A DNA stretch of 64,000 nt from contig JAYKYS010000018.1 of assembly GCA_036924285.1 (NCBI GenBank), positions 310,001 to 374,000 on the forward strand, read 5' to 3'. A program made the position numbers and the translations under genes. Source of the stretch: Asterella californica (Eukaryota; Streptophyta; Marchantiopsida; Marchantiales; Aytoniaceae). The notes beneath the pieces are model-generated. The model did not search any database. It saw only the letters and a program-made list of their open reading frames with translations, and was not told the origin of the DNA. Position 1 is the stretch's first letter. Every line of letters begins with the position of its first letter. Below, in pieces: positions 40,730 through 54,121 of the stretch.

Positions 40730-43684
40730 GTGGGAAGTAAGCTATCCTACCTTTTGAAGCTCAAGAAGGTGGAGAAGAAGAGAAAGAAAACCAAGACTGC
40801 AGATGGTGACATGGAGGACTTAAGTTTTGAGCCCCGGTTATGTTTCTTGTTCTTTGAAGCACGAGGTATAACCAGTTCCAAGAGTTTGAATCCATGGGCA
40901 GTTCTGTCATACCAAGAAGGGTTGAAGTTTGACCTTGATGAAGTACCGACAAACCAGTGTTGCTCATTCGTGTTTGTCAATCTTGCACGGGACCTGAAGT
41001 CAATATCGGTAACAAAAGATACATTCAAAAGGATCATCAAGACCCTCTTGAATTTGTCCATCATGACAACAAATTGTTTTACCATGTGTTTATGACCTGA
41101 CGATGATGTTACCACCTGTCTTAATATGATTCGATTTTTTCTCCACTCATGGAAGATAAAATCTATTTGGGGTAGCTCGGAGTTTCTGAATCGACCACCT
41201 TTTTCGCAAAAGTGGTTCTTGCAACCTAACGCTGTTGTACTATATTTTCTCTTTGCGAAAGAATGTGAAGATGGTCTTGAAGGATCATGGAAGGATGCGA
41301 TTCCAATCTGATGAAAGATAAGTTTGTGACTCTAAACTTCCACTTTGATAAAGGTCGGGTTATTGATCTGGCATACAAGAATGAAGAAGTTCTTCATGGA
41401 GAGTCGAGTGAAGAGAAGGTTGAAAGATCAAGGAGGGATTTAGTGATCCATAATTTGTTCTGTGCTCCAAAGTACAGCTTTGTGAAATCTGGGGCAGTCT
41501 TGTAAACCCACAGACAAAGAGCAGCGACATGGCTAACTCTTTGATAAAAAAATTCTCCAAGAAAAATGAGGTGCTTATGGATTTCTTCTCTAGCGGCATT
41601 TTCTTAAGAGAGATATTGTTACTGAGACGTCAGTGTATCGACGTTAGTGATTCTTGTGAAAGAAGTATTATTTTTTAGTGACTGATCTTTAAACCTGATA
41701 ACAATGGTAGGCCCAACTAATATGCTCCAAAAATATATGGAGTCGTGGAAGACGACCGGATGACCTTAGTTTCACAATCATCCGATGTCCCTGATGCTTT
41801 TCAACATCATGACACTCATGGGTGAATGCTGAAGTCAACAGTGTGCATGCTAATCCGTCTCTTGAAGAGACCTTTGTCACGCCGTCTGTCGCCGTCGAAC
41901 TCAAAATTGCAGCAGCCGAAGATATAGATTTTGACACTGACTTGCTTGACCAAGACCTTGAAAATGTCCAGAAAATTGTTAAAATGAATGATCAATCTAG
42001 TGATTATGAACAAGTCCATGATAACATAGAGGATGAGCTGAACAAAACAAACGACGTTCATGAGGATGCAAACTTCGAACAAGATGAAGAAGTCCAAGAT
42101 CATGTTGATGACGACGATTATGATGAAGAGAAGCCAGAAGAAGGAGAGGTCTTCTTAACAAAAAGAGAGCAGCACATGTGAAGACCTTGTCAGAAATGAC
42201 GAGCACGAACCAGGAGATCTTGATACTCAACCTAACAACTTTGGTGTAAGAATTCTCGCTCAATCTGCATCTAGTGTCGTAGGTATCTTAAGTCTGAGTA
42301 ATGTCCAGGCTGAAGATCAAGCGAAGACGGATGAAAAGCATGATGGTATGCATGCAAGTGACTTCTCCAATGTTTTTACTTCTTTATACACTAAGTCGTA
42401 CAAATACCGAAAAGTCGCAGCAATGAGAAGTAGAGCAAGAAAATTATGGTATAGATCTCACGGTTGATTAGATCACAAGAGCAATGAGATTCAAAGTACT
42501 TTATCATTGATGAATGTTTTCATTGACGAGTATAGTAATTTCTTATCTCATTCAGATGTTAATGATGATGATTGTGAGAGCATACAAAGCAAGTTGACCA
42601 AATGATTCTTGTTACATGATGACTAGATGGATGAGAAATGAGCAAGACATTGACTCTCAGCATTGGTATTTTAAATTATCAAAAGATCTAATAAATAAGA
42701 AAAGGAGCAATGTAAGAGTTATCTAAAGACTTAAAAGAACTCTTCCGATGTACAAAAATCAATGGTTTATGATTTGTTCTGTAATCTTAACAGGTTCTAA
42801 TGGTTATTTCACAAGGTAATATTTTATTTTCTTTCTTTCAGTCCATTTCATTAATATATTCTTTTTGAAATTTTTATTTTAGTGTAAAATATTTTTGATT
42901 TCGAAAATGTCTGTGCCTGAACAGATGAGTAGAAACCATCGTCTATTCCGAGACTCATTCGGTCTTTGAGTTGAATCAGGCGTTACTTCTTGTGCGAGCG
43001 AAAGTACCTTTGGATGTAATCTCTCCTAAAGAATCACTAGTGCTTTCCTATGCTTGTAAGAAAATACATTGTGACGTCTCATCCGTATGTCACTGAATTT
43101 TAATTCGATATCTTATAAAGTATGATTTAGCCATTTAGAGTACATATAGGTCAGAGTTGGTACATAGTTTTCGTGGTGCTTCCATTCCAATGTAGTTACG
43201 TTCGTGTATAGTATTTGAGTGGCATTCCGGACACTCTTTGGGTGAGAAAGTCATCGTAAAAGAAGGCGATCAAGATATTCTGGTGATTCTCAAAGACATT
43301 TTTGAAATTCCAAAGGAGTTTCCCAAATATGATCTATTGGGTTGTGTCTCGATAGATGGTCCAAAATATACTCATTTCCTGAATTTGCAATATACACAAA
43401 TATTACCTAGATTACTCTCATGTTCTCTGCGAGTCGACTTTCTTCTATGAACACTGTTGTCTTATCTCGAACAAGGTGCTATTGCATACAACAGTGCAAT
43501 GTATATCAAACTTACTCCACCTTCTTGGTATTCAGAATATACTTCTTTGAAAGAATATCATCCATGTTTGTGGGATCAACTTAGTAAAAGATTTGAGAAA
43601 AAGACTTCTAGTCTGAAGATTTTAAAAAGCAAGACTAGTCCAGTATGGTCGTATGTTCTAGACAATCTTTTTGAGGTTTTCTGA
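40730..43684 (+). pseudogene. Decayed coding DNA of unknown family
   Basis: Consecutive plus-strand open pieces (40,730-41,095; 41,126-41,311; 41,287-41,505; 41,822-42,181; 43,238-43,450; 43,457-43,684) look like fragments of one or more proteins. There is a Lys-rich start (KKVEKKRKKTK), a hydrophobic middle, a strongly acidic stretch (DDDDYDEEKPEEGE) near 42,110 and a C-terminal piece ending in a stop at 43,684. No domain or catalytic motif is recognised. They may be the body of the element to which array B belongs, or an unrelated dead gene. I do not assign a function. Confidence 0.3.
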
Positions 43685-44329
43685 AGAAAAAAATCATCTC
43701 TTTAGACTCCAAAAATACATTAAAAAATATTTATTTTCATGCTTTTATACCCATACTCGAGGTTGAACAAACTAACAAAACTGTGTCGCATATGAGACCA
43801 TACCTACCCTCGAAAAGAAGAGTGTAGAACGGTCACGCCTCCTTCCAGCAATGCGACGGTGGAATGAAAAGAAGAGGTCCTTGAAAGCCGTTCTGGCTTT
43901 TCTTACTTGCTGGCCCACTAGGGACAAAGAAATGGATGCAAACAAGGGTTTCCTTGACGGGACAAAATACAGTTGCTTTCCGTGATTGTAACAGGCGGAC
44001 CTAAAAAGTCCACTAGTGTACTCATTCGTTACCCCAGGCCCCAGGGCTGCGTAAAGGGAACAGGTGGGCGTTGCTAAAAGGGAGGAGGTGGACGTGGATT
44101 CACCTCCGAGCCGCGCATTTGCATGATATAGACTTTCATTCGTCGCCTCCTTCTATGCCCGCGATTCTTCCTGTGTGGGAAATCTCTGACTTTCATCTGG
44201 CTATATTAATATCGGCATGCTGAAGTTATGTTGACCATTTGACCCGTTCTTGCTCTGCCTTCAAAGGTCCAACGTGAACATTGTTGTCAATAGAATCTTT
44301 TTACTCGTTCCAATGTTTCACTCTACTCT
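43685..44329. other. Intergenic stretch of higher GC
   Basis: No gene seen. Around 44,030-44,180 the DNA is noticeably richer in G and C than its neighbours and contains a small hairpin (GGAGGTGGA...TTCACCTCC). No tRNA or rRNA features. Confidence 0.35.
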
Positions 44330-44342
44330 AGTTATCTAGATG

Positions 44343-44402
44343 AGAGAAACACGCGACGCAATGAATAGCCAGCGGATGGAAAGACCCCATCAAGATCTAG
44401 AT
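44343..44402 (-). mobile_element. 60-bp insert with 13-bp target duplication (truncated SINE/LINE-like)
   Basis: AGTTATCTAGATG occurs at 44,330-44,342 and again at 44,403-44,415, exactly bounding a 60-bp insert. The insert matches the reverse complement of 12,073-12,120. A 13-bp duplication is typical of target-primed reverse transcription (LINE/SINE) and not of LTR elements. Confidence 0.6.
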
Positions 44403-44762
44403 AGTTATCTAGATGCACTATCTTATAAAGATTCTACGTCAGAAACAGTCACCGTGCTTTGTCTCTCCTGAGTTTCAGATTTCGTCAGCGTACTAGGATG
44501 GAAGAAGTTACGTGATTAGAATCTTGGCTTGAGCTCCAGCTACCGCTAGTACTATACTGAGGGAATCTGAAGTCACTTAGATATACCCGTTCCCTTTGCG
44601 GATCAGGTGCTTACGAGTCTCGATCTGCCCTCAGATTTCCTTCTTCGAAACGGTACAAGGTACAATTTTGCTCGAGGTTTTGTGTACCCTTTGTCCCTCT
44701 CAAAACTGTTGCTCATACCATCATCTGCATGGTATGATCATAAGAGGTCTGCATACCAATGC

Positions 44763-44955
44763 TCGGGGAGTTCCGATTTTTAGAGTAGTGCCTTCCGGTA
44801 CTTTTCGAAAATTTCCGGTGTTGGATCAAGTCTGTCGGAAATTTTCCGGAGGAAAAATTTACTTTTTAGTGTAGGTTTGGTAAATTTTCTGACAATTGCC
44901 GATATGCTTTGCATTCTACCGGAAATTTTCCATTTTTCACGAAAAAACTCCCCGA
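44763..44955. mobile_element. Small TIR element (MITE candidate), 193 bp
   Basis: TCGGGGAGTT at 44,763-44,772 is inverted at 44,946-44,955 (AACTCCCCGA). The interior contains several GGAAATTTTCC-like palindromic repeats and no coding frame. No clear target duplication is visible, so the assignment is tentative. Confidence 0.5.
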
Positions 44956-46609
44956 TCACTGCTACATACTATTTTCCTGTATTCAAGATTCGCAATAACT
45001 GCGTTCAAAACAGGCTGAGCCAAGCCTCTAGGACACCAGATTTATTGCATAATATATAAGCTAAAATGATAAGAAACATGCAGTTGACTTCTCAAAACTG
45101 AGATTAGATATGTATATATTATTATTATTATTTCTTTAGATGTATATGCTTAGGGTTCTTTTATCAGGTCTTTCTTTGCTTTTGGAAATTGAAGTAGAAT
45201 AACACTCAAGATTATTTTACAAATAAATAATGACAATGTACGTAATGTATATAAACATGATTCACTTGACAACGTATATGGCAGTTTTTTCTCAAAACTG
45301 AGACTTGCTTTTCTTATGCAATGTTATAATGAAAGAACTAAAAGATTCTTGATCAGAAATGACAGGTTAGAAAGAACCTGTTATCAGAACCTGTTATAAC
45401 CTGTGTGATAACCTGTTGTCGGAAATGACAGGTTATCGATTATGGTGGGATGAGTTTCATATCAAAACGCACGGAAGAGCTACTGGGAAAGAGATATGGG
45501 GAAATATATCGGGAAAGATACCGAGAGGGGATATTGTGAATGATGTAGAAAAAGATACCGAGAAAGATGTAGAAAAAAATTCAGAAAAAATTCAGAGAAG
45601 AGATGTCGAGAAAGATATATGGAATATATAAAAAATAATACCGAGAAAGATGAAAGGAAAGATACTGGGATACAGAGAGCGATGCAGAAAATAATACCAG
45701 AAAAAATATCGGCAAAGATGAGGGAGAGTTGCGAGGAAAACACTATGGTAAGAAAAGCAAAAAATTTGCAAAAAAATAGAACGGGTCCAGAATGAAAATG
45801 TTAAAACACCAACGTGTAGGTTATAGTGCGTATTATACATTAGTGACTTCGATTGTGTAAAACGGTCATGTATGGATAATTTTATTCATCTTCAGAAAAA
45901 AGTTTACCTTCCCTCTCGATTCAATGATAATCTTTGATAACTCACTTTGTCATCGTTGTATTCCTTTCTGAGGCTTAACCTCTCTCCATGGATATTTGAT
46001 CTAGATTTTACATGTGCGAGATATAAAAGAAAGTGCTAATAAATAGAAGACATCAAAGATGAAAGATCAAAGAATAATGAACATGTATCTCACAAGAATA
46101 TATTACAGAATTTAGTTATCGACTTCATAACGTTTTTTATGTCATTTCTTTAGTTTTGGACTTACAGATGTCAATACCACAATTCATATTAATTATCTCA
46201 AAGAGGAGTCAGTTCTCTAGCAGAGGGTCCATTTGAGAATTCTGGTGGTAATCTCATCTCTATCATCTACACCAAGTGACTGCATTGATGTTGAGATAGA
46301 CGGATGCATCTCATATTCATAGTACGTTTAAAGAACATCTAGTATCCCATCCCTAAGTAACTTGTTATCTCACATATTTTCTCGAAAAGACCGACCTAAT
46401 ATACCAAAGATGATCACAACCTAAAAGAGTTTGAGACTAAGACCTCTCTCCTACATATTTTCTGGCTACCCATGACAATCGATCTCAAAACTGATTAGTT
46501 TTAAGACCAGTTCTAAGACTAATAAGCTAACAAGGTGCACTATATCATCTGTCTTTACTAACTAAACTAGGCAGAAGATATGATCTTGAGAAAATTATAA
46601 GAACAACAA
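44956..46609. other. AT-rich DNA, nothing recognised
   Basis: Low-complexity purine-rich tracts (45,470-45,740, repeated GATA/GAGAAAGAT words) and short direct repeats of 'aacctgttat' near 45,370-45,430. No gene. Confidence 0.4.
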
Positions 46610-46875
46610 TTTTGAATAGAAAAATGAAAAGATTTTTTAGTGAACGTGCAAGTGCTTCACAAGAGGCAGTTTTTCAGAAGTTTTGATTTTCTGAGATACA
46701 TGAGATCTGGAGACTGAGTGATTTGAGATCTAAGAGTTGTGTGTATATCATTCGCATCTTACGATCAAACACATCTGAAGATGATTGCGAGCTCTATGTG
46801 TAGTATTCTCTCTGGACTTGAAAGTTGTATCACAACTAGAAGGTTCTGCCCTACCCAAGAAGACTCTCACCTCGA
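46610..46875 (+). repeat. LTR-end relic matching the element 2 LTR
   Basis: From 'gaatagaaaa' through 'gtgcttcaca-gaggcagtt', 'tatcacaactagaaggttctgccct' to 'ctctcacctcgacac', this stretch parallels 23,500-23,794, the end of the element 2 LTR. It is probably a solo or truncated LTR of the same family. The left edge is unclear. Confidence 0.6.
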
Positions 46876-47264
46876 CACCGCGTTCCATTGATATTTCTTC
46901 AATGATGTTCTCTTCTAACGAAAGTCAACGCAACGTCAAATTTTAAACTTTTGGCATTGCATTTGTCACCAAACCTTTCATCGGCTCCATAAATTCAGGA
47001 AAAATACCTATTGCTTTCATAATTTTTCTTGATATGTGTGTCCGATTGTAAACTATATTACAACCAGATATTAGTCTGTATATACATTCACGTTGTGTAA
47101 AATCAATAAAACACTTATATATATATGACAGTGAAAAGTTTGTCAAATTCTGAACTATCTTTAAAACTTGTTGTACACAATACACAAAATGACTCCCTCA
47201 GATGATTAACACGACTAAAAAGCTAAATCATAGAGTACTTTGTAGAGTAAAGTGACTTCTATTC

Positions 47265-47700
47265 ATGGATGACGTCACCCAAGAGAGACACCCCTTGTAG
47301 AGTCAAGACGAGTAAAAATGATCCTACTCATGAAGTGATGTCATCTTAGACAGACATGTCACCCAAGGATGGATAGACGTCACCTAGATGAGACACTCTG
47401 GGTACGACTCCTACTCAAGAAGTGACGTCACTAAGAGGACAGATGATGTCATCAAGGAGACGAATAATGTCACCTAAAGAGAGACACTCCTTGTGCGACT
47501 TTACTAGGGAGTGTCTTCACTCAAGGACAAATGATGTTATCTAGGGGAGATACTCTGTGTGAGATAGAAATGATATTCATACAAGAGATGACGTCACTCA
47601 AAGGATGAACGATGTCTCTCGAGGCTACGATGCTTGCTGAGATAACATCTACGCATGAGATGACATCACCTCGAGGATGAAGGTCATCATTCAGAGGATG
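47265..47700. repeat. Degenerate minisatellite with TGACGTCA-type motifs
   Basis: Irregular units of about 30-130 bp share 'gatgacgtcacc-aagg' and 'gagacactc-tgtg(c)gact'. Full or one-off copies of the bZIP palindrome TGACGTCA occur at least seven times (for example near 47,269, 47,421 and 47,589; variants TGATGTCA, TGACATCA). No coding frame. Confidence 0.75.
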
Positions 47701-47899
47701 ATTCCACCCTGCAGTATTAAGATGATCGTAGTCATCACCATGTCTCTCAAGGGTTAAGTATGTGCATACAAAGAGGTTTAAAAGCAGTAGCTTGGATTCA
47801 AATAAGATGTTGTAACCAACATGTCATAGGTCTCTCAAAGACCTCAGGTGTGGAACACGTTGGACAGCAAAACTTCAACAAAACGGATTGAAATCCTTT

Positions 47900-50800
47900 A
47901 AGAAAAACTCGAGAAAGAAAAATGAGGATATGTGAAATGAATGGGAGATTGATGATGATTGATCAATGTTGGATGTACGAGAGTAATTGCTGAGGAGGGG
48001 ATGAGTTGTAGTCAGAGAAGTGAGTGCTAGACAGTATGATGATAGATCTTCTTGCACTTGAACGTCAATCGAAGATTACGTTATATCAGTGAAGTTGGAT
48101 AGTAGTGATACAAGGACTCTCCTTGATAGCTATGGACAAGATCCAAGATATTGTATCATCAAAGATCTCGATTATGAAGAAATTGTGTATGTATCATTGT
48201 GTTCCATTAGATTACTTTTGCAATACTATTGTTTTAATGTTTTAATATGTATAGTGAATCATGTCAATTGTCCGGGTGACAAATAGTTATCATGGAGGAT
48301 ATGATTGTGTTATGAGATTGTGATTGTGTAATATAGTAAGGTTCTAAGAACCTTATGAGATAAAAATATTACACCGACGCTATTATAAACTTTCTCAAAG
48401 TCAAGTTTGAGAAAAATGATATACATTTTTATACTCAATGTATAACTTGTGTTAATCCGCACTTGATATAGTACATACCTCTCCTATTGCATTTCTTTAA
48501 AAATGAATCTTATTATCTCTTTGGCGTTTAGAATCTTTTGGTCTCTGAAAGTTAATGCTTATGTCAAAGTTCAAACAGTACAAAAGCAATATGAGGAAAG
48601 GTTTTTATAAAATTTATATCATTGAGTTCAAAGACTGTTTTGCTTTCTTGGTTGGCAGCAATAATATTTACATGTCTATTGGGAGTCCCTCGATACTTGT
48701 GCGTAAGAATATTAATTAGCTCTACATGGAGCGCTTAAGTTACTCTTCCTCCTTCATATTAGCATTCATGTTATGCATATGTTTATTATTTACATATATA
48801 CTTCAAGAGGGAGGAGGATGGATCTCTTTTACCATTATCTTTCTTGTCCTTCTTCTTTCTTGCTTGAAGGCCGGAGGTGGTTGCAACTGCCTGGAGAGGC
48901 AAGCCTCAGTTTGAACTTGCCCATTCAAACTATGGAAGTCACATAGGGTTTGCACCAAGACACCCTCAAGAGGAAACTAACACGCAAGATATCAATAAGT
49001 GAGTAAATTTAGTTCTGTAGACGAATGAAATATTAATGGAGGTCAAAGATATAGTAGGTGTTTCAATATGCTGCGAGAACCTTAAATTGCTTTTGGATTT
49101 GGAACACATAATATATTCCTGGAACGAGTATTGAATAATGTAGTTCAATTCTTCATAGTCTAGAAGGTTGAAATTGTGTTTTATGGAAGTTTATGTCACA
49201 TTTTGACTATTTGAACTTCTTTGTGCCATAGTGGAGGCTTGTCTGGTCAAATAGATAAGTTTTTTAATTATCGACTATGAGTTTTGTCTCTGAGCTATTG
49301 ATCAAAAGACAGGAGAAAGAATCCTTGCTCAGATGTCAAATGTAGATACAATGAAATCGGGATAAAATTATAAGATGGCCTCGTCTTTTCTGCTTACCAT
49401 GGTCTGCCAAGTTAGAAATGAAAGTTTAGATGATGCAAGCGATAAGAAGGAACTAAATCTTAGTATTAGATTAACCAACAGTTTCTGCTTGATGTAATTC
49501 TACTTCATTCTTGTGATGAAAGTTGAGAAATAAAAATCATATATTTTCTCTGTTTTTTAACAATACAATAACATTTGTCAAATCCAGGAAGGGTTCTGAT
49601 ATCTTCTCTAATTTCAGGATTCATCTTGAAGTTATTGTATTTAAAGTGATAATGACCAATTTTGTGATATATGATATATATCTTTGTTTGTCCTCTTCTA
49701 AACAGATATTTATTATGATTATTTATTAAAATTAATAGAAGTGAGATATATAATATATATAATATATATTTCTTCTGATGTAATAGTTTTTAATTAACTA
49801 ATATATTATAGATAAAATAAAGTTAGTATTATCTATTATAAAAATAATATAATTATACTGACCCCATTTTCTATTCAACACGAAAGTGGGATATTTAGTA
49901 AACAGGAGTTGAATATTTGATGGTCATATCAGGACAATTTGGATGATTATTTTGGGATTAACTAGTTGTTTATATAAGAGTTTTTATAATAACATTGGTC
50001 AAATGCAGTTTGAGTTTCTGCTATTTTTTCTAACTTCAGAATGCATCCCAAAGGTAATATTATAGTTAGAAGTGATCACATACTGTTATGTGATAATTGA
50101 TATTCAAGTTGTTTTACTTGCTCAGTAAAGATTCTTGAATCTATATTATTGTTTATAACGTAGTAGAGGTAAATATATTATAAATTCTTTATATATCATC
50201 ATATTAACTTATCTTTTTTTAAAATTATATTTATTAAAAAATTAAAAAATTATATTACAATAATGACCTCCCTTAAAACAATTAAAACAAAAATGGTACA
50301 TTCGAGAAACAAAAGAAATTTTTAGTGGACATATGAAAACTATTTGGATGACAATTTTGGGACTATGCAAAGTCTTATTTTAATGAAGAGACTGAGCTTA
50401 GCTTTTTCTCTGGAAGGGTTTAAGTTATAATGATTAGCTAGTTGATTAGATATTACATTAATCGGTTGATAAAAATATTCTTTTTGTAAGCACAGATGGT
50501 CGCACTTGTAGTATTTGAAGCAAGTGAGTTTACTTTTCTCTAACCGGTTATGTAAAGATCTTTTCGCATATCCAAGTCTAGCTAATATTTAATATTCAGA
50601 GATAACTTTGGATTTTCTTTTCAGCTTATTTCTTTCTCGATAACAACAAGCAGGCAAAAGATCCCCAGAAATTCATGTTGCATGCATATTCACTCCTTTA
50701 CATAACTAGTGAAACTTAGAATCTTGGTGTTTGATTTGAATACAAAACATACAGAATTTTGGAGTTTAGCAGCAATGAGTTTATAACTAGTGTTGTGTTC

Positions 50801-53500
50801 GGAAACTTGAAGATTGTTGTTACCTTCGAGCCTTGGGGTTCACTTGGACTATTTAGTATTTTTCCACATCACCTGTGAGTCAAATTGTAAATCAAATACC
50901 TTAATAGTTTATTTTCCTATTTAAACATAAAAAAGAGATACTTTTTAGTGAAAATATCATTTTTGAAATTTCTAGAACTTTTATTATTTTAAAACTCAAA
51001 AAAATATATAGAATATATAGAATATCATACTTTTACAAAAATAAACTTTAAATTTATTATTATTTTGAATAAAAAATACCTTATTTTACTTGCACCTATG
51101 TTTACCGAGAAAACTAGTGAACCCTCGAACCCTAGAGAGTTCTCCACATCAACAGAAATTTATGACTGATTGCGGTATTGACTGCAACGATGATAATGTT
51201 AGTGCTCATGAAAACTAAATTTTCAAGATCGGAGTGAAAAAAATGTGAAAAAATAACTGATTAAATTACAAATGAAGTTGAGCTGTTTCCTACTACTCAT
51301 ATCGTTCCAATCCGCATAAGCTTGACACTCTCTTAATACGTAAGTACTATATTTTGTGCAAGAGAACCCAAGATTCACAAAAGTTCTCTTTCATAAATAA
51401 ACATTAACTAGACGTGTATCAGTATAAGAGAGTGTGACTAGAACAATGAATAATTCATAACTGCTGCCATGCAAGTTTCCACCCAATGAGAAGTACCATA
51501 ATATGGAGACATATGAAACCTTGAAAATATTAAAAATCTAACTATTCACTAAAACTGGACTGTAATACAAGTTTTGGACTATTCAGAAAAATAAAATGGA
51601 CTATTGAAGAGTCAGTTTTGGACTTATGAAGTTGTTTATATGGACATTACAAATGAATAATAGAATACCGAGAAGAAACATTTGGACAGCAAAAGTAGAA
51701 TTGCAGAATCTTTAATTCTATATTAGATTTAGATTTTAGATTTTTGAAATGATATTTGAAGCATACTATATAGTAAACAATGAACTTAAAGTATGTTTGT
51801 AATTGTTAATATTATCAAAATCTTGTTTCACACTAAGTTGCGACATTTGAATACTACACTTAGTGTAAAAGATATACATTGTCAAGAACAATACTCTCTT
51901 TTGTATTTAGCTTAGAGTGAACTTTATGAAAATCCAATGTAGTATGTACAACAAATATATAAGATCCATGTCAAATGAACATACTCTAACTCAAAGCAAC
52001 TTTGGATATCAATGTGTATAAATATTCAAAACAAAGTAATGAGAATTTCTACATCAAGCATTGTGCAACAAGTAAATATATCCTCAAGGTTTAACTCTGA
52101 AAAATTCAGATACAATAATTGAATAATAATATAGTAATTTAAGAATCAATATTTATTGTGAAGATGCAAAAGTTGATGAACAATATTGAATAGTTTTATA
52201 TATAGTTTTTTGAACAACGCCAGCGTTTACAACTGAGCTTAGGTATGGAAATCCAAGCTTTATTCCAAGATGGTAAAATCAAGAACTCATAGGTGGTGAT
52301 TATTCCGTTCCCATGCAATTATTTTGACTTTTTATTTTCAAATGTCCATTGGAATCATATTCTTATCTGTTGTCCTCAAATGTTTTGCGTTCCGACTTGA
52401 CCTCGATAGCAGAAGTGTTGCCCAAATATCTTCCAGTCCAAAGTCAGAAAATCCTCATCCATATTCGAAGACTTTAGATTAGAAACTTCCGGACGACTAG
52501 TCAGATGTTCTAAAATGATTCAGCGATAATCAGTCTTCTTGTGTTTATTAATGAAAGATTTAATGAACTGCATCTGAAGACGAAAAAGATATCACAGACT
52601 TCTAAAGATTTCACGTTCGACAACTATTTCACTGCAGACAAGAGATCATATTCCAAGATCTGAGATGAACCTTTTCACTTGCAGAATACATACTAGTACA
52701 TGCTCATGGTTTGTTCTCACGTACTGTATTTAATTAATTGTATGTTGATTCATTCGGTTTATCTATCTCTATCGTATGAGAAAGGATCTGATCTTTTTAA
52801 TCTTTGCATCTCGTTACTCCTTCAGTATTTGGTATATTCGGAACTTGATACTAGGATGGGATGCAATATACTTAGAATATTATTATTAAAACCATAAAAT
52901 TTACATGTGTTTATGAACTCCAAGATCATTCTATTATTGCATCCTCTAATCAAGTAGAAAACTGCGAAAAAATCACCCATTTGAGAGTCTTGACACTACA
53001 TTGAATGAAGGCGATTATATAGATGCATGCAACATGAACTTCTGCTAAATTCTTGCTTGCTTTTTGTTATTGGAAAAATATAAATATTAAATAGGAAATC
53101 TATAGTAAATTTTAAGAAAAATAATTAAACCATAAATGTTAACAGCACCTTGAGTTGCAGAAAAAGTCCAAACATAACCCACAAGGAGAGCGAAGACAGA
53201 AGCGCTTCTGAAAGTATACGTTTGATAGCTGCAAGCAAAGAAACCCTAATTCCTCCAGTCATTTAATTTACTACCTAACCTTTTCTAACGAGAAAGGTCA
53301 GACAATAAGTTAGCATATTTTGCATATCGAAAGATGAGGAGGTGAATGTGAACGCTGGCATGAAAATGTGTACGTCGAAGGAAATATGAAGTCATGAAAG
53401 GCAATGGCAATGACTTGACCATGGAAGGTGAATGCGTTAGTACGTAGCAAACTGAAACCCTGCAGAGATTGCTGTTTTAGATCTCCCCCTCTGGTTGTTA
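47900..53500. other. AT-rich gene-poor DNA
   Basis: Both strands read; only short frames rich in Ile, Leu, Phe and Lys, as expected from AT-rich sequence. Simple ATATATAAT runs near 49,740-49,770. One copy of a 'ggaggaggatggatc' island near 48,815. No gene, RNA or TIR element is supported. Confidence 0.5.
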
Positions 53501-53715
53501 GTTGACGCTCTCACAATCCGTATATTGATTGATCACGAATTGTCGCTCGGAGTAATTCGGCAGGTGTCGTCGTTTAGTTGATCGATAAAGATTGGTCTTA
53601 CCTGCAGTACAACAAGATGATTGCCGCGGCAAAAGCAAAGGTCCTTGGAACACGTACAGCAACTATGCTTACTTGCAGCATCTTTGCGCTGAAGAAAATG
53701 CGTATCAAAATGCGT

Positions 53716-53809
53716 ACTAGACTACTACAAAATAATCTGATCCGAAATCTTGCGTATCAGCAAGACTTGCTGATACGCAAGATTTCGGATCATTTTGAAG
53801 TAGTCTAGT
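53716..53809. repeat. Hairpin 4: 44-bp near-perfect inverted repeat with a 1-nt centre
   Basis: Arm 53,766-53,809 pairs with 53,716-53,764 except for one mismatch and a 5-nt insertion (AATCT) in the left arm. The two arms meet at CAAG-a-CTTG. Transcribed, it would make a long dsRNA-like stem. No gene surrounds it. Confidence 0.93.
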
Positions 53810-54121
53810 GGCAACTAAATAATGCACGCAAGATCACCTTTGGGGATTTTTGCTAGCTTGCTGTTATAGAAATAGATATAAATTTTATGCCGAGCTAATA
53901 GAAAAAATTAAGGTATAAATTTTAAAGAAAATATATGTGTTAGATATAATTATATTTTAAATAAATAGAAAATCAAACTATTTTCTAGTTATTTTATGTT
54001 AGCTGAACCAAGAGGTGCGGAAGGAGCCAGACTTAACCCATAAGTGCAGGGGGTCTAGATGCACCTTGGAGGATATAAGCACGGGAGCCTGCTTAGCTCA
54101 AATATTCAAATAAATAAAAAA

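Noticed and set aside
45470..45740. Coding or regulatory role for the GA-rich tract
   Set aside because: It is a drifting purine-rich simple repeat; the open frames on both strands follow from composition.
53578..53808. 76-codon plus-strand frame over hairpin 4 as a protein
   Set aside because: Its second half is just the two arms of the inverted repeat read through, and no start context or homologue is apparent.
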